Shown: positions 33,440 to 45,560 of the stretch, piece after piece
Layout: each line of letters starts with the position of its first letter
Numbering within the stretch: the stretch's first letter is position 1
Assembly (NCBI GenBank): GCA_963678705.1
Contig: OY783209.1
Location: 14,384,001 to 14,448,000 of the forward strand
DNA length: 64,000 bases
Direction: 5' to 3'
Source: Panorpa germanica
Lineage: Eukaryota; Arthropoda; Insecta; Mecoptera; Panorpidae
Translations under genes and position numbers: made by a program
The notes under the pieces: model-generated
Databases searched by the model: none
What the model saw: the letters and a program-made list of their open reading frames with translations, nothing else
Told to the model about the DNA's origin: nothing

Positions 33440-34671
33440 TTAGAACATTTCAATATTTTGATTATCTGGGGGTAGAATAGTATGGTTATTTACAATTTCT
33501 GGCTTCAAATTATTAGTAAGAGTTTCTGCATGTAAAACAACCTGGTCAGTGTCAATATTATGGTTTATCTCCTCTGAATTTCTGATCTCTTCCAAATTTT
33601 CAATAATATTTTTCTCTAAATCAGGTTTCTTAACTAACTCTGATTTCTTAGTTATCACTGTTTTCTTAACTTTATCGGTCTTATTTACAGGAATTGGCTT
33701 AGAGCGTTCGTTTTCCTTTGCCTTATGTGTATTATCAGGCTTCCACGTCCTTTTCTTTACTTCTCGAGGGGATCTGCGGGGTCCTGAAATTTTTAAATCT
33801 CTACGAATTTTCCTTTCCGGTTCACCGCTTATGATGCAGTCTGTAATATTCTTTTTATTTAGACTCTCTTCCAAAGAAGGGAACTCGAAGAGATTTAATT
33901 TAAAAACCTCTTTCCCACGATCAATTTTAATTTTTTCTATATAGGTACCTTTCTTTTTGTTGTTTTTGTTCTTCAATTCTAAGTATTTGCTGCAGGATCT
34001 ATCGTCAGCTTTATGTTCTTGTTTACAGTTACGACACACTATCTTCTCTTTCTTGCAACTTGGCTATTGGCAATATTCAGCACTTCTGCAGAAATTAGTG
34101 GAGTGGCTAAATTTCCAGCACCGACGACACTGTCTAATTCTTTGTATATATGCTGAAACTGGGTAAAGGATACCCTGGAAGGCTATATATTCCGGGATCT
34201 TATCCCCGCTAAAGGATATTAGGCACTTCCAAGTAGGAGTCTTTTTGCCTTCCTCAATTCTATTAAATCTAATAAAATCAGTGGTAACTGTCTACTATTT
34301 TTATTAAAGCCAACTGCGTCAGGTAGGAATACGTCATCCAGATTATCGGGGTGTAAGTCGATTAGTCCCTGTACATCTACCAAATTCTTTGGAATTATGC
34401 TCTTGTATTAAGCTAGAACTATGGCGCCTTCTATAATTTTATTAGCCAGAAATGGGCTATTCGTCTCCACCTCAATTTTTCTTTGGCTGACAACAATAAT
34501 GTTGATCTCTTTGTAATTTAATCGCAAATATTGTGCTATAAAGGCAGGGTTTGTATTGTAACAAATTGGTTTTAGAATTACCAAGCACACTCCTGAATAA
34601 CTATTGGATCTGAAGCTGGTTCTTATCCTTTTTGCTTCAAAGAGGTCTTTCTCATGAGACCTGTCATTCAT
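33440..34671 (-). pseudogene. I-type LINE ORF1 (gag-like)
   Basis: The start at 34671 reads MNDRSHEKDLFEAKRIRTSF, then an RRM-like region in pieces (VVSQRKIEVETNSPFLANKI). After a broken middle part (34040-34400), cysteine knuckles continue into CRNCKQEHKADDRSCSKYL and a long Lys-rich tail to 33440. It would bind element RNA. At least two frameshifts. Confidence 0.72.
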
Positions 34672-35316
34672 AATTATAACCTCACTTTCACTTAATACAA
34701 ATTAATAAAAAAAAAAAATCTATTACTTCGTTTTTACACTTTATTATTTTTAAACTCCTTTATATTTATTAAATAAATGTATTTATTAAATAAATAATTT
34801 ATATTTAGTATAATAAATTTAATAAATTGAAAATAATTTCAGGAGCAAAATTTATTACAACATAAATACACGATAGCTTTTTGTTTTCCTTCGGCGGTGG
34901 GAGTTGAAACCCTAAAATCTAATAATATTTAATAAAGAAATTTTTAATTTGGGACATGTATAGATTTAGTAATTGTGCATTATAGCCAATAATTAGAACA
35001 ACAAATTTATAATTCATTAACGGCGCGAATTACTTAGGCAATGTGAGAATAGAATTAGAATATTTAAATTTTGCAGGTAAGCTCTCTGTAGACAGTAACT
35101 TCTTTAAAAAAATAGGAAACCCTAAATTTCTTGTGGCGGCGGTAGTTTTTTTTTTTTATTATCTCAATGAGTTAACAGCATTCTGCCAGTGCAGGCAATA
35201 AGCTTATGATATGACATATTATAAAAGTGACATGTGAGAGAATCAATCCAATGACTGATCTCTGTAATTATTACATTCTATGTTGCAAGATATTCATTCA
35301 CTGCTTATTTGAGCAC

Positions 35317-38025
35317 TTATCTTAGGCCTAAAGCTAAGTCAGCTGGTTGACAACGCTTTAACCTACGGATTTCACTGTTATCACTCTCGTATAGTTGGTT
35401 TGCTAGCACATTTGGGTGATTAGAGAGTCTCTCACTATAATTAACACTGTACTGATAAATTACATCATTGATGGATTCTAGTGGAATGTCCCGCTGAATA
35501 ACCTCGTTGGATATATAGTATGGGGCGTCAACAATGGCACGTAAAACTTTATCTTGAAAACGCTGCAGTATGGAAATATTGGATTTGCTTGCCGTCCCCC
35601 AGAGCTGAATTCCGTAAGTCCAGATCGGTTTTAATATAGCCTTATAGAGTAGTATCTTATTTTCTAATGATAGTTTCGATTTACGACCTATCATCCAGTA
35701 CAGCTTGCTTAGTTTGAGGCCAAGCTGTTTACGTTTCGTAAAGATATGCTTCCGCCATGTAAGCTTCTTGTTCAGATGAATACCGAGATATTTAGCATCA
35801 TCGGATTGTGGTAGTTCGCAGTTGTTAATTTTCACTGGTGTACAGGTTTCTCTGCGCATGGTAAAAGTTACATGTACGGATTTGGATGCGTTGACTTTTA
35901 TCCGCCATTTCTTGAGCCATACTTCGATCATGTTGAGGTTGTTCTGAAGATACTGTGATGCTAGACGAGGGTCTGTGTGCGATGATAGTACTGCTTTGTC
36001 ATCAGCAAACGTTGCTACAGTAGTTAATCTTGTAATTGGCAGATCTGCTGTATAAAGAAGATATAGAGTAGGTCCAAGAAAGCTTCCCTGTGGGACTCCT
36101 GATTGGATAGGATACAGATCTGTATACTCGCTACCTTGTTTCACTAGGAAGTACCTATTTGTCAAATACGATTTTAACAGCTGAAAGTGAGAGTATGGGA
36201 GCAACTTTTTTATTTTAAATAAGATTCCTTTATGCCATACTTTGTCGAAGGCTTGCGATATGTCCAGGAAGGCAGCTGAGCAGTATCTTTTTGCGTTCAG
36301 ATCTTTGTTGATTTTGTTAACAGGTCGATGTACTTGTTCAATAGTTCCGTGTCTATTCCTGAATCCAAATTGATGCTCAGGGATTAGCTTTCTTGTATCG
36401 ATTATCTCTTTCAATTTTTTGACATATATTTTTTCAAAAACCTTAGACAATATTGGTAATAAGCTTATAGGCCTGTATAAAGTTACCTCTTCTGGTTTTT
36501 TTCCGGGTTTAGGATCATAATAATTTGGGCAACTTCCCAACTATTTGGGAAATAGTTTGTTCGAAGTATTGCATTAATTATAAATGTTAATAGTTTTATG
36601 CATTTCCATGGTAACTCATGAATGATTCTACCAGTTATTAGATCAAATCCGGGTGACTTTTTAATGTTTACTTCTTTGGAAATTGTATTTAATAGGTCAG
36701 TGTATTTAATTTTTGAATGGGGCAGATCCATTTGGAGAGGAGCATCCAGATATTCAGAAATTTCGTTTTCTTCAGCTGCAGATATTTCTGAAGAATATGG
36801 TTTGAAAACCTCTTGCAGGTGATTAGCAAACATCAGAGCCTTATCTTTATCATTTTTGGCCCATTAATTCTTACCGTCTTTAATAGGTGGGTTGTGCAGT
36901 TGAGTACTCTTCAGTTTTCGTGTTGCTTTCTATAGCGAGTAGTGTGATGCCTCAGACGGCGTTAGATTTGCAAGGTTATTTTGAATTTTAAGGTTTTTCT
37001 ATTCTAATAACATGTCTTTCAACTCTTTTGTTGCTCTGTTCAGTTTTCGTTTGTACACCGAATCTCTCCTTTGTTGCCATAGTTTCCGCAGATATCTTTT
37101 TTGCATTATTTTTTCCATAATAATGAGTGGCATATCATTTTTCCTTGGAAATATTTTATGTTTGGGGGTAACAAACCATGCTGCTTCTTGTATGTTTTTT
37201 GTTATGATTTCCACAGCTACTTCTATGTCTATTTCAGATCTTAATGGTATTTCTAGTGAGGTTAGGTCTTCTAACTTATGTCTAAATAGATCCCAGTCCG
37301 TTCTTTTATTATGTAAATATGGCTCAGTTTCTTTATTGAGTATCTTCTTATAAACAGTGAGTATTACGGGTGAATGGTCAGACGATAATTCCAAACAAGA
37401 TTCTGCCTTACATTTCTTAGTATCAATACCATTCATAATAAAAAAAGTCAATCACATCAGGAACTTTTTCCTTGTCAGAAGGCCAATAGGTTGGCTGATA
37501 TGTTGACATATGTTGCAGCTTATTTGCTGTCATAGATTTTACCAATTCTCTGCCATTAGACGTAGTTAGTCTGGAACCCCATGTTGGATGTTTGGCGTTA
37601 TAGTCACCTCCTGCTATAAATCTATTTCCTAATGTTTTAAAGAACTCCTCAAAATACAGCTGTTTGTTGTTGTGCTTCGGTGGACAATATATAGCAGATA
37701 TAATTATTGGTCCGTGTACGTCTTCTATTGAGACACTCGTTGCTTGTAGATGATCCTTAGTGTACTTATCTCGTTCATGATGTTTAATGTTATCTCTTAT
37801 TATTATGGCTGTTCCTCCACGTGCCTTTCCATCCGGGTGATTCGTATTGTAAACTTTATAGTTAGGAACGTTTATATAGTTCCGTTCTATGAAGTGAGTC
37901 TCTGCTACCATCATGATGTCTAAATCCTGGTTGAGTATAAAAGCTTTGATTTCCTGCGAGTGCTGGTGAAGACCATTTGCATTCCACATTGCAATTTTGT
38001 ATTTATATTTTTTGTGTACAGCCAT
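35317..38025 (-). pseudogene. Jockey ORF2: endonuclease and reverse transcriptase
   Basis: Starts at 38025 with TAATG overlapping the ORF1 stop, as in jockey elements. The endonuclease has IAMWNANGLHQHSQEI, VAETHF, SAIYCPP, FIAGGDYNAKHPTWGSR and, in another frame, ELSSDHSPVILTVY. The reverse transcriptase has YRPISLLPILSKVFEK, FLDISQAFDKVWH, SGVPQGSFLGPTLYLLY and TFADDKAVLSS, then the thumb region up to 35317. Frame breaks lie near 37430, 36850 and 36500. The catalytic residues remain. Confidence 0.88.
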
Positions 38026-38210
38026 TATGCCAGTTTACTAATGACAGTAGTTAGTAAATTGAGCATAACTCCCATTTGTTCCATTAGCTTGCTGAGCATT
38101 TCTTCAAGTTTTGCTATGTTGTTAATAGGTTGATTATATGTTGGAATAATTGGATTATGTTGTGTTTCTTGTACGCTATTTTTGTTGTTGTTCTATTTGT
38201 GTTGTCGTCA
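38025..38210 (-). pseudogene. C-terminal end of jockey ORF1, original orientation
   Basis: On the minus strand about 50 codons end in MGVMLNLLTTVISKLA and a stop that shares a base with the ORF2 ATG. The rest of ORF1 is on the opposite strand at 38495-39500, so the inversion breakpoint lies near 38200-38230. Confidence 0.7.
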
Positions 38211-38494
38211 AAAGCGGGCATAAAATACAACAGCTCTTCAAGTAAGAAATAAAATTATTCTAAAATTATTTTAATTATCTGTATTAAAACATCTTTAAAT
38301 AATAGTATTCTATTCAAATATTTCTTTTGTTGTTAATAAAAAAACAATTCCTATTGATGAGTTAATAGCATTGTAAAAAGTGAATTCCATAATCTTTTGT
38401 CTTATGGCAAGATAACTTAACTAATTTAATAGAAAATCGGTATAAACTACTAAAAAGAATAGAAATAAAATCATCTATAAGGAGCGAAGCCGTC

Positions 38495-39500
38495 ATGGCT
38501 AGCGTCCAACACGTTGACACAATGCCCATAGTGGAACATCAACAACCTAACGTGCAAAATCAGGAAAATCACCATCAGATTCCATGGATAACCGTAGTGG
38601 ATAAAAAACGGTTAAGAAGCCCAGAAGAAGACAAACCGCAGAAACAAACAAAGATGAGTGACTACTGGCTATAGAAACCAATAGAAACAAGTAACAGATT
38701 TGACAATCTCAACGTAGAGGAAGAATCTAGTCAAACAAATATTGAACGTAAGCCTCCACCAGTAACTATATACAAAGTAGGAATTATTGAACACATCCAC
38801 AAACTGCTCCAAGATATAACAAATGGACAATATGAGATAAAAAATGTAGCGTTTGAAACAGTAAAAGTACAGGTTCATGATGCGGAATCCTTCGGTAAAC
38901 TGATAAAGGAACTAGATAGCAGGAATACTGAATATCACACATTCAGGCCTAAAAGCGAGAAAACTTTTAGATTTGTTATGAGAGGTCTACATCATGGAAC
39001 AGACATAAACTCCATTAAAGAGGCTCTATTGGAATTAGGTCACGAAGCCGTAAACATACACAACATAAAAAACAGAACCACAAAAAATCCTCTTCCAATG
39101 TTTTACATAGACATTAAGCCTAAAGAAAACAATAAGGAAGTGTACTCCATAATAAATCTAAACAATAATATCGTGCAATGTGAACCGCCTCATGCAAAAA
39201 GAATTATTCCGCAATGCACCAGATGCAAATCCTTCGGACACACAAAGACTTATTGCCGTAGGTCTTTCAGATGCATCAAATGCGCAGGTTATCACGAAGC
39301 TAAAGACTGTAGTCGCAAAACACGCGATAACCAGGTAAAATGTGTTAATTGCAACAACGCTCATCCAGCCAACTATAGAGGTTGCATAGTCCACCAGCAA
39401 CTCCAACATCGACTATACCCAGCATTACGAGAGAAGAAAAACCCACAACAGCTGCAATTTATATCTGACCACCAAATTCGTCCGGGCATGACATTCGCGC
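38495..39500 (+). pseudogene. Jockey ORF1 (gag), inverted segment
   Basis: Start ATG at 38495 (MASVQHVDTMPIV). One in-frame TAG at 38672 interrupts an otherwise continuous frame containing the jockey gag signature KPPPVTIYKVG, the PRE_C2HC region (HHGTDINSIKEALLELGH) and three zinc knuckles (CTRCKSFGHTKTYC, CIKCAGYHEAKDC, CVNCNNAHPANYRGC). The frame runs past the element junction near 39500 into Helitron sequence and stops at 39520. Upstream, 38215-38494 is the inverted 5' UTR. Confidence 0.82.
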
Positions 39501-41848
39501 GGCGAAAGTTGAGATCGTAAAATCTAGAAGTATAGATACACTAACTGTAAATATTTGCCAATAATTGGAAAACCACATATTTTATTCAGTAGCGGAGCGA
39601 TTCTTTGGGGGTAATGTTAGAAAAGAGTTTGAACGTTGAAATTTAGTATGTAGGCTCGCTGTAGACTTATTAAAAAATTATTATTAAAAACTCCAAATTT
39701 GCAGTGGCAGCGGGAACTGAGACAGTAAAGTCCAGAAATATTAAATTAAGAAGATTGAAACTTGGGACATGTACATTAATTGTCTATATTTGCCTATAAT
39801 TGTAGCACTAAAATTTTTATTCAGTAGCGGCGGCTTTTTTTGGGGACAACGTCGCAACAAAGCTAGAACGTTGAAATTTAAGACAAACTATAGAAACCAC
39901 AAATTTCAAGTAGTGGCGGATACCGTGGGCTAAAAACCGAAAATGTCAAATATATAGTGATGAAAGGCTACAATATAAAATATATGTTCTTAGATACAAA
40001 CAAAATAGATCCCAGTACTGAGATTTGACAAATTTGTTCAGTAGCGAAAGTATGTGGGGGGCACAAATGCTAAAATATAAATACAAAGCAAAAATTTAGT
40101 ATGCATATAAAGATTGACATATTAATAACGAAAATATAAAAAAAACTACATTTTCTTAAGTGTAACATTAGAGTGGGGAGTGATAAACCGAGTATAAGAA
40201 CAATATAGAGGTACAACGATGATATTTTGCATGTAGAATATTTAATAGAAGCACAATAGTACTCTATAACTTTGATGGCCAAATTACATTCAGTAGTAGA
40301 AATGGATTGATTTTTGGTGCATTTGTTGTGCTGCGAAAACGAACAGGAGTAAGAGGTATAGGAGGGAAATAGTTAACAGCCCCAAATATCAAATTTAAAA
40401 AAATAAAAACTATGCATGTGTATATTTGCGAAAATAAATTTAAACTTTTGAGCGGTGTCAAATTGGGGAAGTGGAAGCGGTAAAGGCTTTGCCAAAAAGC
40501 TCAATTTTGAAATTTCGATCATTTATAAATATAGAGGTAGATAAAGGTTATAAAGGTAGAGAGAATTGTTACGAGCAAAAAAGATGCCTAAAATTTAACA
40601 ATTTTATTTCAGGAGCAGTGATTAATGGGGAGACTAATATTATATCGTAAATATAAATACGAAAATTAGAACATAAGATTACAATGCAGTTTTAATTAAG
40701 TAAATGAATTGCTGTTATATCGAATTGGTAGTGCCTGATTGGATTAGAGGGTGGCGCTGGGGTTCAGTATTAAGTAACGGTGGTGTTAGAAGTAGTGGCG
40801 ATAGATTATAATGGCTCTGGGAGGTATTTGTGTTGCAGAATATGTGCTTTGGTGCTGGTAGTGTGGGCGGCTGTGCATATGGATTAAATTGAAAGTGCAG
40901 TAACGGGAAGGATATGAGATAGAGATGAGAAGCGAACCGCTAGGCTTTCTTAAAATCATAAATGAATCGATGTAATTAGTAGGTTTACATTGAAATGAGT
41001 GAAAATTAACTTTATCAAGCATTTACTTATCTTTATCTTATTGAATAATTATTAAAAGATAATGTACTTCTAAGGATGAAATTTAGTATGCAGGTTGCCA
41101 GTAAAGTATTTATTTTGAAAACTAATTGTTAAGAGATTAGTACGCAGGGGGTGGAAGCGCAGGATTATTTAATGATTGCGCGAAAACGGGGGCTATAGGA
41201 AAGTGCTTTAATGAGCGATGATGCTCAGGTGGGCTGTTGTGTTGCAAGTGGGCGCATTGTGGCAGAGGTGCAGAGGAATACAACTAAAAGTGCGAGAACG
41301 ATACAGAGCATGAAGCCAAGAGGTAATGATTGGTGTTTAGGGGTGGGGCAGTGGACATTGTTCAATACTGTGCTTTATTAGGGTAATTGATAATTTTACG
41401 CAGGGAGGAGGAAGCGAAGGATAATTTAATTATAGCGCTAAAGCGGGGCGCTGTGATAGTACTCTAAGGACCGACGATGCTCAGAGAAGAAGCGATACAG
41501 AGTGCTGAAGGAAGGAAGCGATCCATGGCGGAAGCTAAGAAGAATCAAATTAAAAGTTTGAAAACGTAAGAGAGCATGGGCCAAGAGGATTGGGGCTTAT
41601 GGGCGGGGGCACTAAACACTGGTCAAAACAGTGCTTTATTACTGTAAATGAAAGAATTATAAAAACATAAGAAAACAAAATCTTAAAAAATGATATATTA
41701 TAGCGAGAATTACTTAAACATATTTTTTTTGCATTATTTTCAATTAAGCAAATAACTTTTATTTATTCACAAATATTAAATACACGTCGCTCTGCGACAG
41801 GTCTAAGCGCTAGTCTTATGATATAATGTCCGAGGTGTATGTTTGTTT

Positions 41849-42607
41849 TCTTATATGTTTATAAGTTTACGCGATTCGTATGGTAGCTCGAAAACGGCTC
41901 CGTCAATGTTTCTGAAAATTTTCTATTTTATAGAGAAAAAAATTCTAAGACTTTTGGGTCCCCGGATTTTTCCCTGAATTTCCTGGAAACCCGTAATATT
42001 TGAAAAACTGGAAAAAAAGTGATTCCTCCTTGGCTGTATTACTTTTAAGTCGTAAAAGATAGAAAGTTAAAATTTTGCATGTGTATTAAGATATTCAATG
42101 CTGACATATCTCGAAAATTAAAAATTCAAAAATTGAAAAGGGGGGGTTGAAGAAATTCGGAGGCCTGGTATGGAACTTTGGAGAAAGTTCATATTCTGGG
42201 TTCTAGAATAATGAAGTATATTATTAATAAAATAGAATTCAAAATTTTAAAATTTTATTTGGGGGCACGGGGGACATTATTTTCCGAGTGTAAAAATTGT
42301 GCTAGAGAGTTGAAATTTTGTATACAGGCTAACCTTGGTAACTCATTTACTAATCGAAAAAATAATCTTAAATTTTGAAAAAAAGTTGGTCAAATAACAT
42401 AAGCATAAATTAAAAATATTTTTTATTTTGATATAAAAAATATGTTTTCTTAGTCAGTTTGTATGAAAAATTAATTGTTAATTTATGTAAAATTAATATA
42501 GGACGAGTTTATTTATTATTTCAATTTAAAAATGAAATTAAATTTTGACATGAAATTCAAGCCACACAAAAAAAACAGACTTCGCTTGCGACGGGGGTAA
42601 AAGCTAG
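41849..42607 (+). mobile_element. Short Helitron of a related second family, copy D
   Basis: About 760 bp. It begins TCTTATATGTTTATA and ends with the hairpin TCGC TTG CGA, a spacer, AAAGCTAG and T. The 5' third resembles the first family (CCCTGAATTT and GGAAAAACTGG motifs), so the two families share ancestry. No coding sequence. Confidence 0.75.
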
Positions 42608-42619
42608 TAATACTATAAC

Positions 42620-44207
42620 CAGTGGCGTAGCTAGGTAACCAAGGGCCCCGGTGCAAAAAAAAGGTTTTTTAAGTCAGATATAAATACTTTAAAGGTACAA
42701 AGCTATTAGTTTATCATCTGATCTTTATCGTGCACTGCATGGCACAGCAAAACTACTTGTATAAGTACGTGTGTCTTGTGTGAGCTTTAGCCAAGGTGAA
42801 GAGTTTAGGATTGTATACTTGGATTTATATTATTGGTATTAATCAATTAAACAAAGTAAATCAAAAGATGTATGCATGTATGTATGTAAAACATTTATTG
42901 TACCTAAAACATTATTAGTATATTACACACCGAGGGAAAAAAGTAAGACATTTTAACCCGCGTGTAAAACTGACCCCTATCCGAAGGCAAGCCTGTGCTA
43001 TGCAGACATCCTCGTCGTCGATGTGATTAATGACATCGTCATCGGTAGCAGAGTCTTTGACTGCAATAATTACCAAATCTTCTTCAGCAGGTTTCTTAAC
43101 CAGCACTGCAGTGGTCACATTATTTGAGTCACTATCAACAGAAATATTTGCACCAAAACTACTTGTAGAAGGCTGACTAAAAAATTGGTCTATTTTGGGT
43201 AATTTTTGTTTACTATTTTCGGTTTCCTGACGTTGTTTGCGCTTCAATGCACCACTATGTTTCATTTTTTTACCCATAGTTTTAAATCTCTAATTTATGC
43301 CAAATTATTATTGTTAAAAATAATTAGGATTTACTAATTACAAATCATAAGTCGATATAAGAACTGTTTATGATACAAAGCACTGTATATCTCAATGACT
43401 GTTATATAACGAATGTCGTCTCGCAGTGCCTTGGACCAGCATGGACAAGTGTCTAAATCTATTACGTTTCTTTGGAGCGGGTTACTTCGAGCAGAGTAGA
43501 CGAATGCGCAATCCAGAGTTGTTATGTTAAGATAAGACTGAAACCAGAGTAGCTCCAGAGTTGTACTTAAAGTCTTAGAACGCAATATCGTTAACATTAT
43601 GTTACAGGGAACAAGATAAATAATGTTATGCTACGGTACCCCGACAGTTTATATCGATTAAGGTCCAAACACAGTGAGACAGTCTTTCAGCGCACCGTAC
43701 TATGTTTTTACTTATGTCACTCCTTCTATCTTATCCAGATCAATTATTATGATGTTTTAATAGTAGACCAAAGAAAATATACATCTGCCTTTTCTGTATA
43801 TTGTTAGCGATATTACGCTCTAAGACTCTAAGTACAATCCTGCAGCTACTTTTGTTTCAGCTTAATCTCAACATAAACAACTCTAGAATGCGTACCTCTG
43901 CCTGAGAGAATTACGTAATAGACTTAGACCCTTGCCTGGTCCATGCTTCCCACATCCCTCATGTTTAGCGATAAATTCGTACACAAGTGAGTATGAAATA
44001 CACTCTCAATATAATATAAATAAATTATTGTTTATGTTTTGTTATAAAAGTTTTGTATGCATTGTCGGAAATAACTATTTACTAAGAGTATATACTTCAC
44101 TGTGAAACCGTTAAAATATAAATATGAGTTATAAAAGTCCGAGGGCCCCCTGAGCTTGGGGGCCCCGGTGTACTGCACCGACTCGCCCATACCTAGCTGC
44201 GCCAGTA
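42620..44207 (-). mobile_element. Decayed hAT transposon
   Basis: The left end CAGTGGCGTAGCTAGGTA and the right end (reverse complement CTGGCGCAGCTAGGTA) are typical hAT terminal repeats. The flanking 8-bp repeat is actataac (42612-42619) and aatataac (44208-44215), 7 of 8 identical. Only the first part of the transposase is recognisable; the rest of the interior is non-coding, so this is a deletion derivative. Confidence 0.78.
42915..43277 (-). pseudogene. N-terminal remnant of hAT transposase
   Basis: 120 residues beginning MGKKMKHSGALKRKQRQE, then PKIDQFFSQPSTSS and an acidic stretch. hAT transposases of the ZMYM-like group start with this basic stretch and PKIxxFF motif before the BED/TTF zinc finger. 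The frame ends before any catalytic region, so it cannot encode an active enzyme. Confidence 0.6.
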
Positions 44208-44384
44208 AATATAACTAAGTATGGATATACTTATCCAGTAGCTTACATTTCTATAATTACACGGTGTGGTAGAGATTTCTCTAATGAACAAGTCTACATG
44301 ATTAGATTACTAGGTACGAGGGTTTAGTTTTGTATAGTTTTCGATCATCATTATTATCAAGCAACATTTGCGTCACGGCGATGT

Positions 44385-45560
44385 TTCGTGGTTACAAAGT
44401 CTCAATTCGTACTTTGCTGCTATAGTTTTCATTTCTTCTACGACTGTATTAATCTTCAGGTCTCTATGAATGTCGTCATTGCGGATATAATAAGGTGCAT
44501 TAACTATTCCTCGCAGAACTTTATTTTGGAAAGTGTGTATTTCTTTAATGTTCGATTTCTAGGTGCAACCCCAGAGTTGCACTCTATACGTCCACACTGG
44601 CCTTAGCACTTATTTATATACGAGTATAAGCAGCTTGTTTTCAATGTTTAGTTCAGAACGTAGTCCAATTAGCATATATACATACATATTCCTGTATTTT
44701 ATGTTTGTAAGGTCTTCCTTTTTCTTTTTGACATGCGTTTTCCACCTTAACTTAGTATCTTACGTTATTCCTAGATATTTTACTAGATCTTAGATAGGAG
44801 TTGTGTTTGCGTTTATGAGTATGGACAGAGTTTTAGTATTCTTTTGGTATGTGATATTTATGTGTGTTGATTTAGACTCATTGAATTGATTTCATCACAC
44901 TTTTCTCCAAGAGCTGACCTTGTTCTGAGTGATAGCTGATATTGCTTTTGTCATTAGTCCCATTTTTTTTGTATTTTCCCAGACCGCTTGCATTAGTAGT
45001 AAAGAGCACTACTTTATTTTTCAGATGTTCGGCAGATTTTAGGGGCACTTTTAGTTCTATAAGATTTTCATGAAACTTCGTGAAACTTTCCCAATTTGTA
45101 TTAAAACCGGTTAACCTGGGTGATACTTCTTTCTGTACTAAGTTTTCACTTACTGTCAAGATAATAGGTGTGTGATCTGAGCTCAGGTTACTACTGTCTT
45201 CACTATATAGCTGTTGGATAGACCTTTGGTGATGACGAAGTCGATAAGATCTGGTGTTTTATTGAGATCAGTAGGTCAGTAGGTTGGTTTCTCTGTCGAG
45301 CGGAACTTACATATAGCCTTCAAACCTGCGTTATATAGTATTCTACCTTTATGCGTAATATGTCTTGACTCCCATTAGGTATGTTTCGCGTTGTAATATC
45401 CACCAATGACAAAGGTTGTTCCAAGTAATTTAAACAGTTCTTAGTAGTCATGCAATTGTAGTACGTATCGTGGGGAGCAATAGATTGCTGAGATACCAAA
45501 CACTTATCACGGAGCGTTCAAAACACCTATTGTTATGCAAATTTCGGTGTTAATATTTGA
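44385..45560 (-). pseudogene. Jockey LINE relic with internal deletion
   Basis: On the minus strand, 44390-44830 matches the thumb and C-terminal part of the reverse transcriptase of the jockey copy at 35317-36540 (the region around the TYGIQLWG motif is recognisable). Positions 44878-45560 match the end of the endonuclease domain (TVSENLVQKEV, NTNWESFTKFHENL, and broken GGYYNAKH-like sequence near 45390). The RT palm between them is missing. Many stops and shifts occur; it is older than the copy at 35148-39500. Confidence 0.68.

Larger units (their letters stand above)
29913..34892 (-). mobile_element. I-clade LINE with RNase H domain
   Basis: Inserted into Helitron C with a 13-bp direct repeat, ggcggtgggagtt, at 29900-29912 and 34893-34905. 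The poly(A) tail appears as a T-run at 29911-29926. It contains ORF1 with zinc knuckles and ORF2 with endonuclease, reverse transcriptase and ribonuclease H; RNase H in an insect LINE of this layout points to the I clade. It has multiple frameshifts but is close to full length, with a 5' UTR of about 220 bp (34672-34892). Confidence 0.87.
35148..39500 (-). mobile_element. Jockey LINE with inverted 5' segment
   Basis: The 3' end is a T-run at 35146-35157 on the plus strand, and ORF2 reads on the minus strand. The 5' UTR and most of ORF1 read on the plus strand (about 38215-39500), while the last ORF1 codons remain on the minus strand just upstream of ORF2. The imperfect target repeat is ggcggcggtagtt at 35135-35147 and cggcgaaagtt near 39500. 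Inversion of the 5' part at insertion is the signature of twin priming. Helitron C sequence resumes at about 39503. Confidence 0.82.
28123..41813 (+). mobile_element. Non-autonomous Helitron, copy C, with two nested LINEs
   Basis: Begins with the same TCCGGTAAC end as copy B, only about 95 bp after B ends, and finishes with the hairpin GTCGC TCT GCGAC, a spacer, CTAG and T. Removing the LINEs at 29913-34892 and 35148-39500 leaves about 4.3 kb, the family length. The gene-free parts (28123-29900, 34906-35135 and 39500-41813) contain only the family's internal repeats. Confidence 0.82.

Noticed and set aside
33549..33944. A plus-strand ORF of 131 codons.
   Set aside because: Antisense shadow of the I-type LINE ORF1 Lys-rich region.
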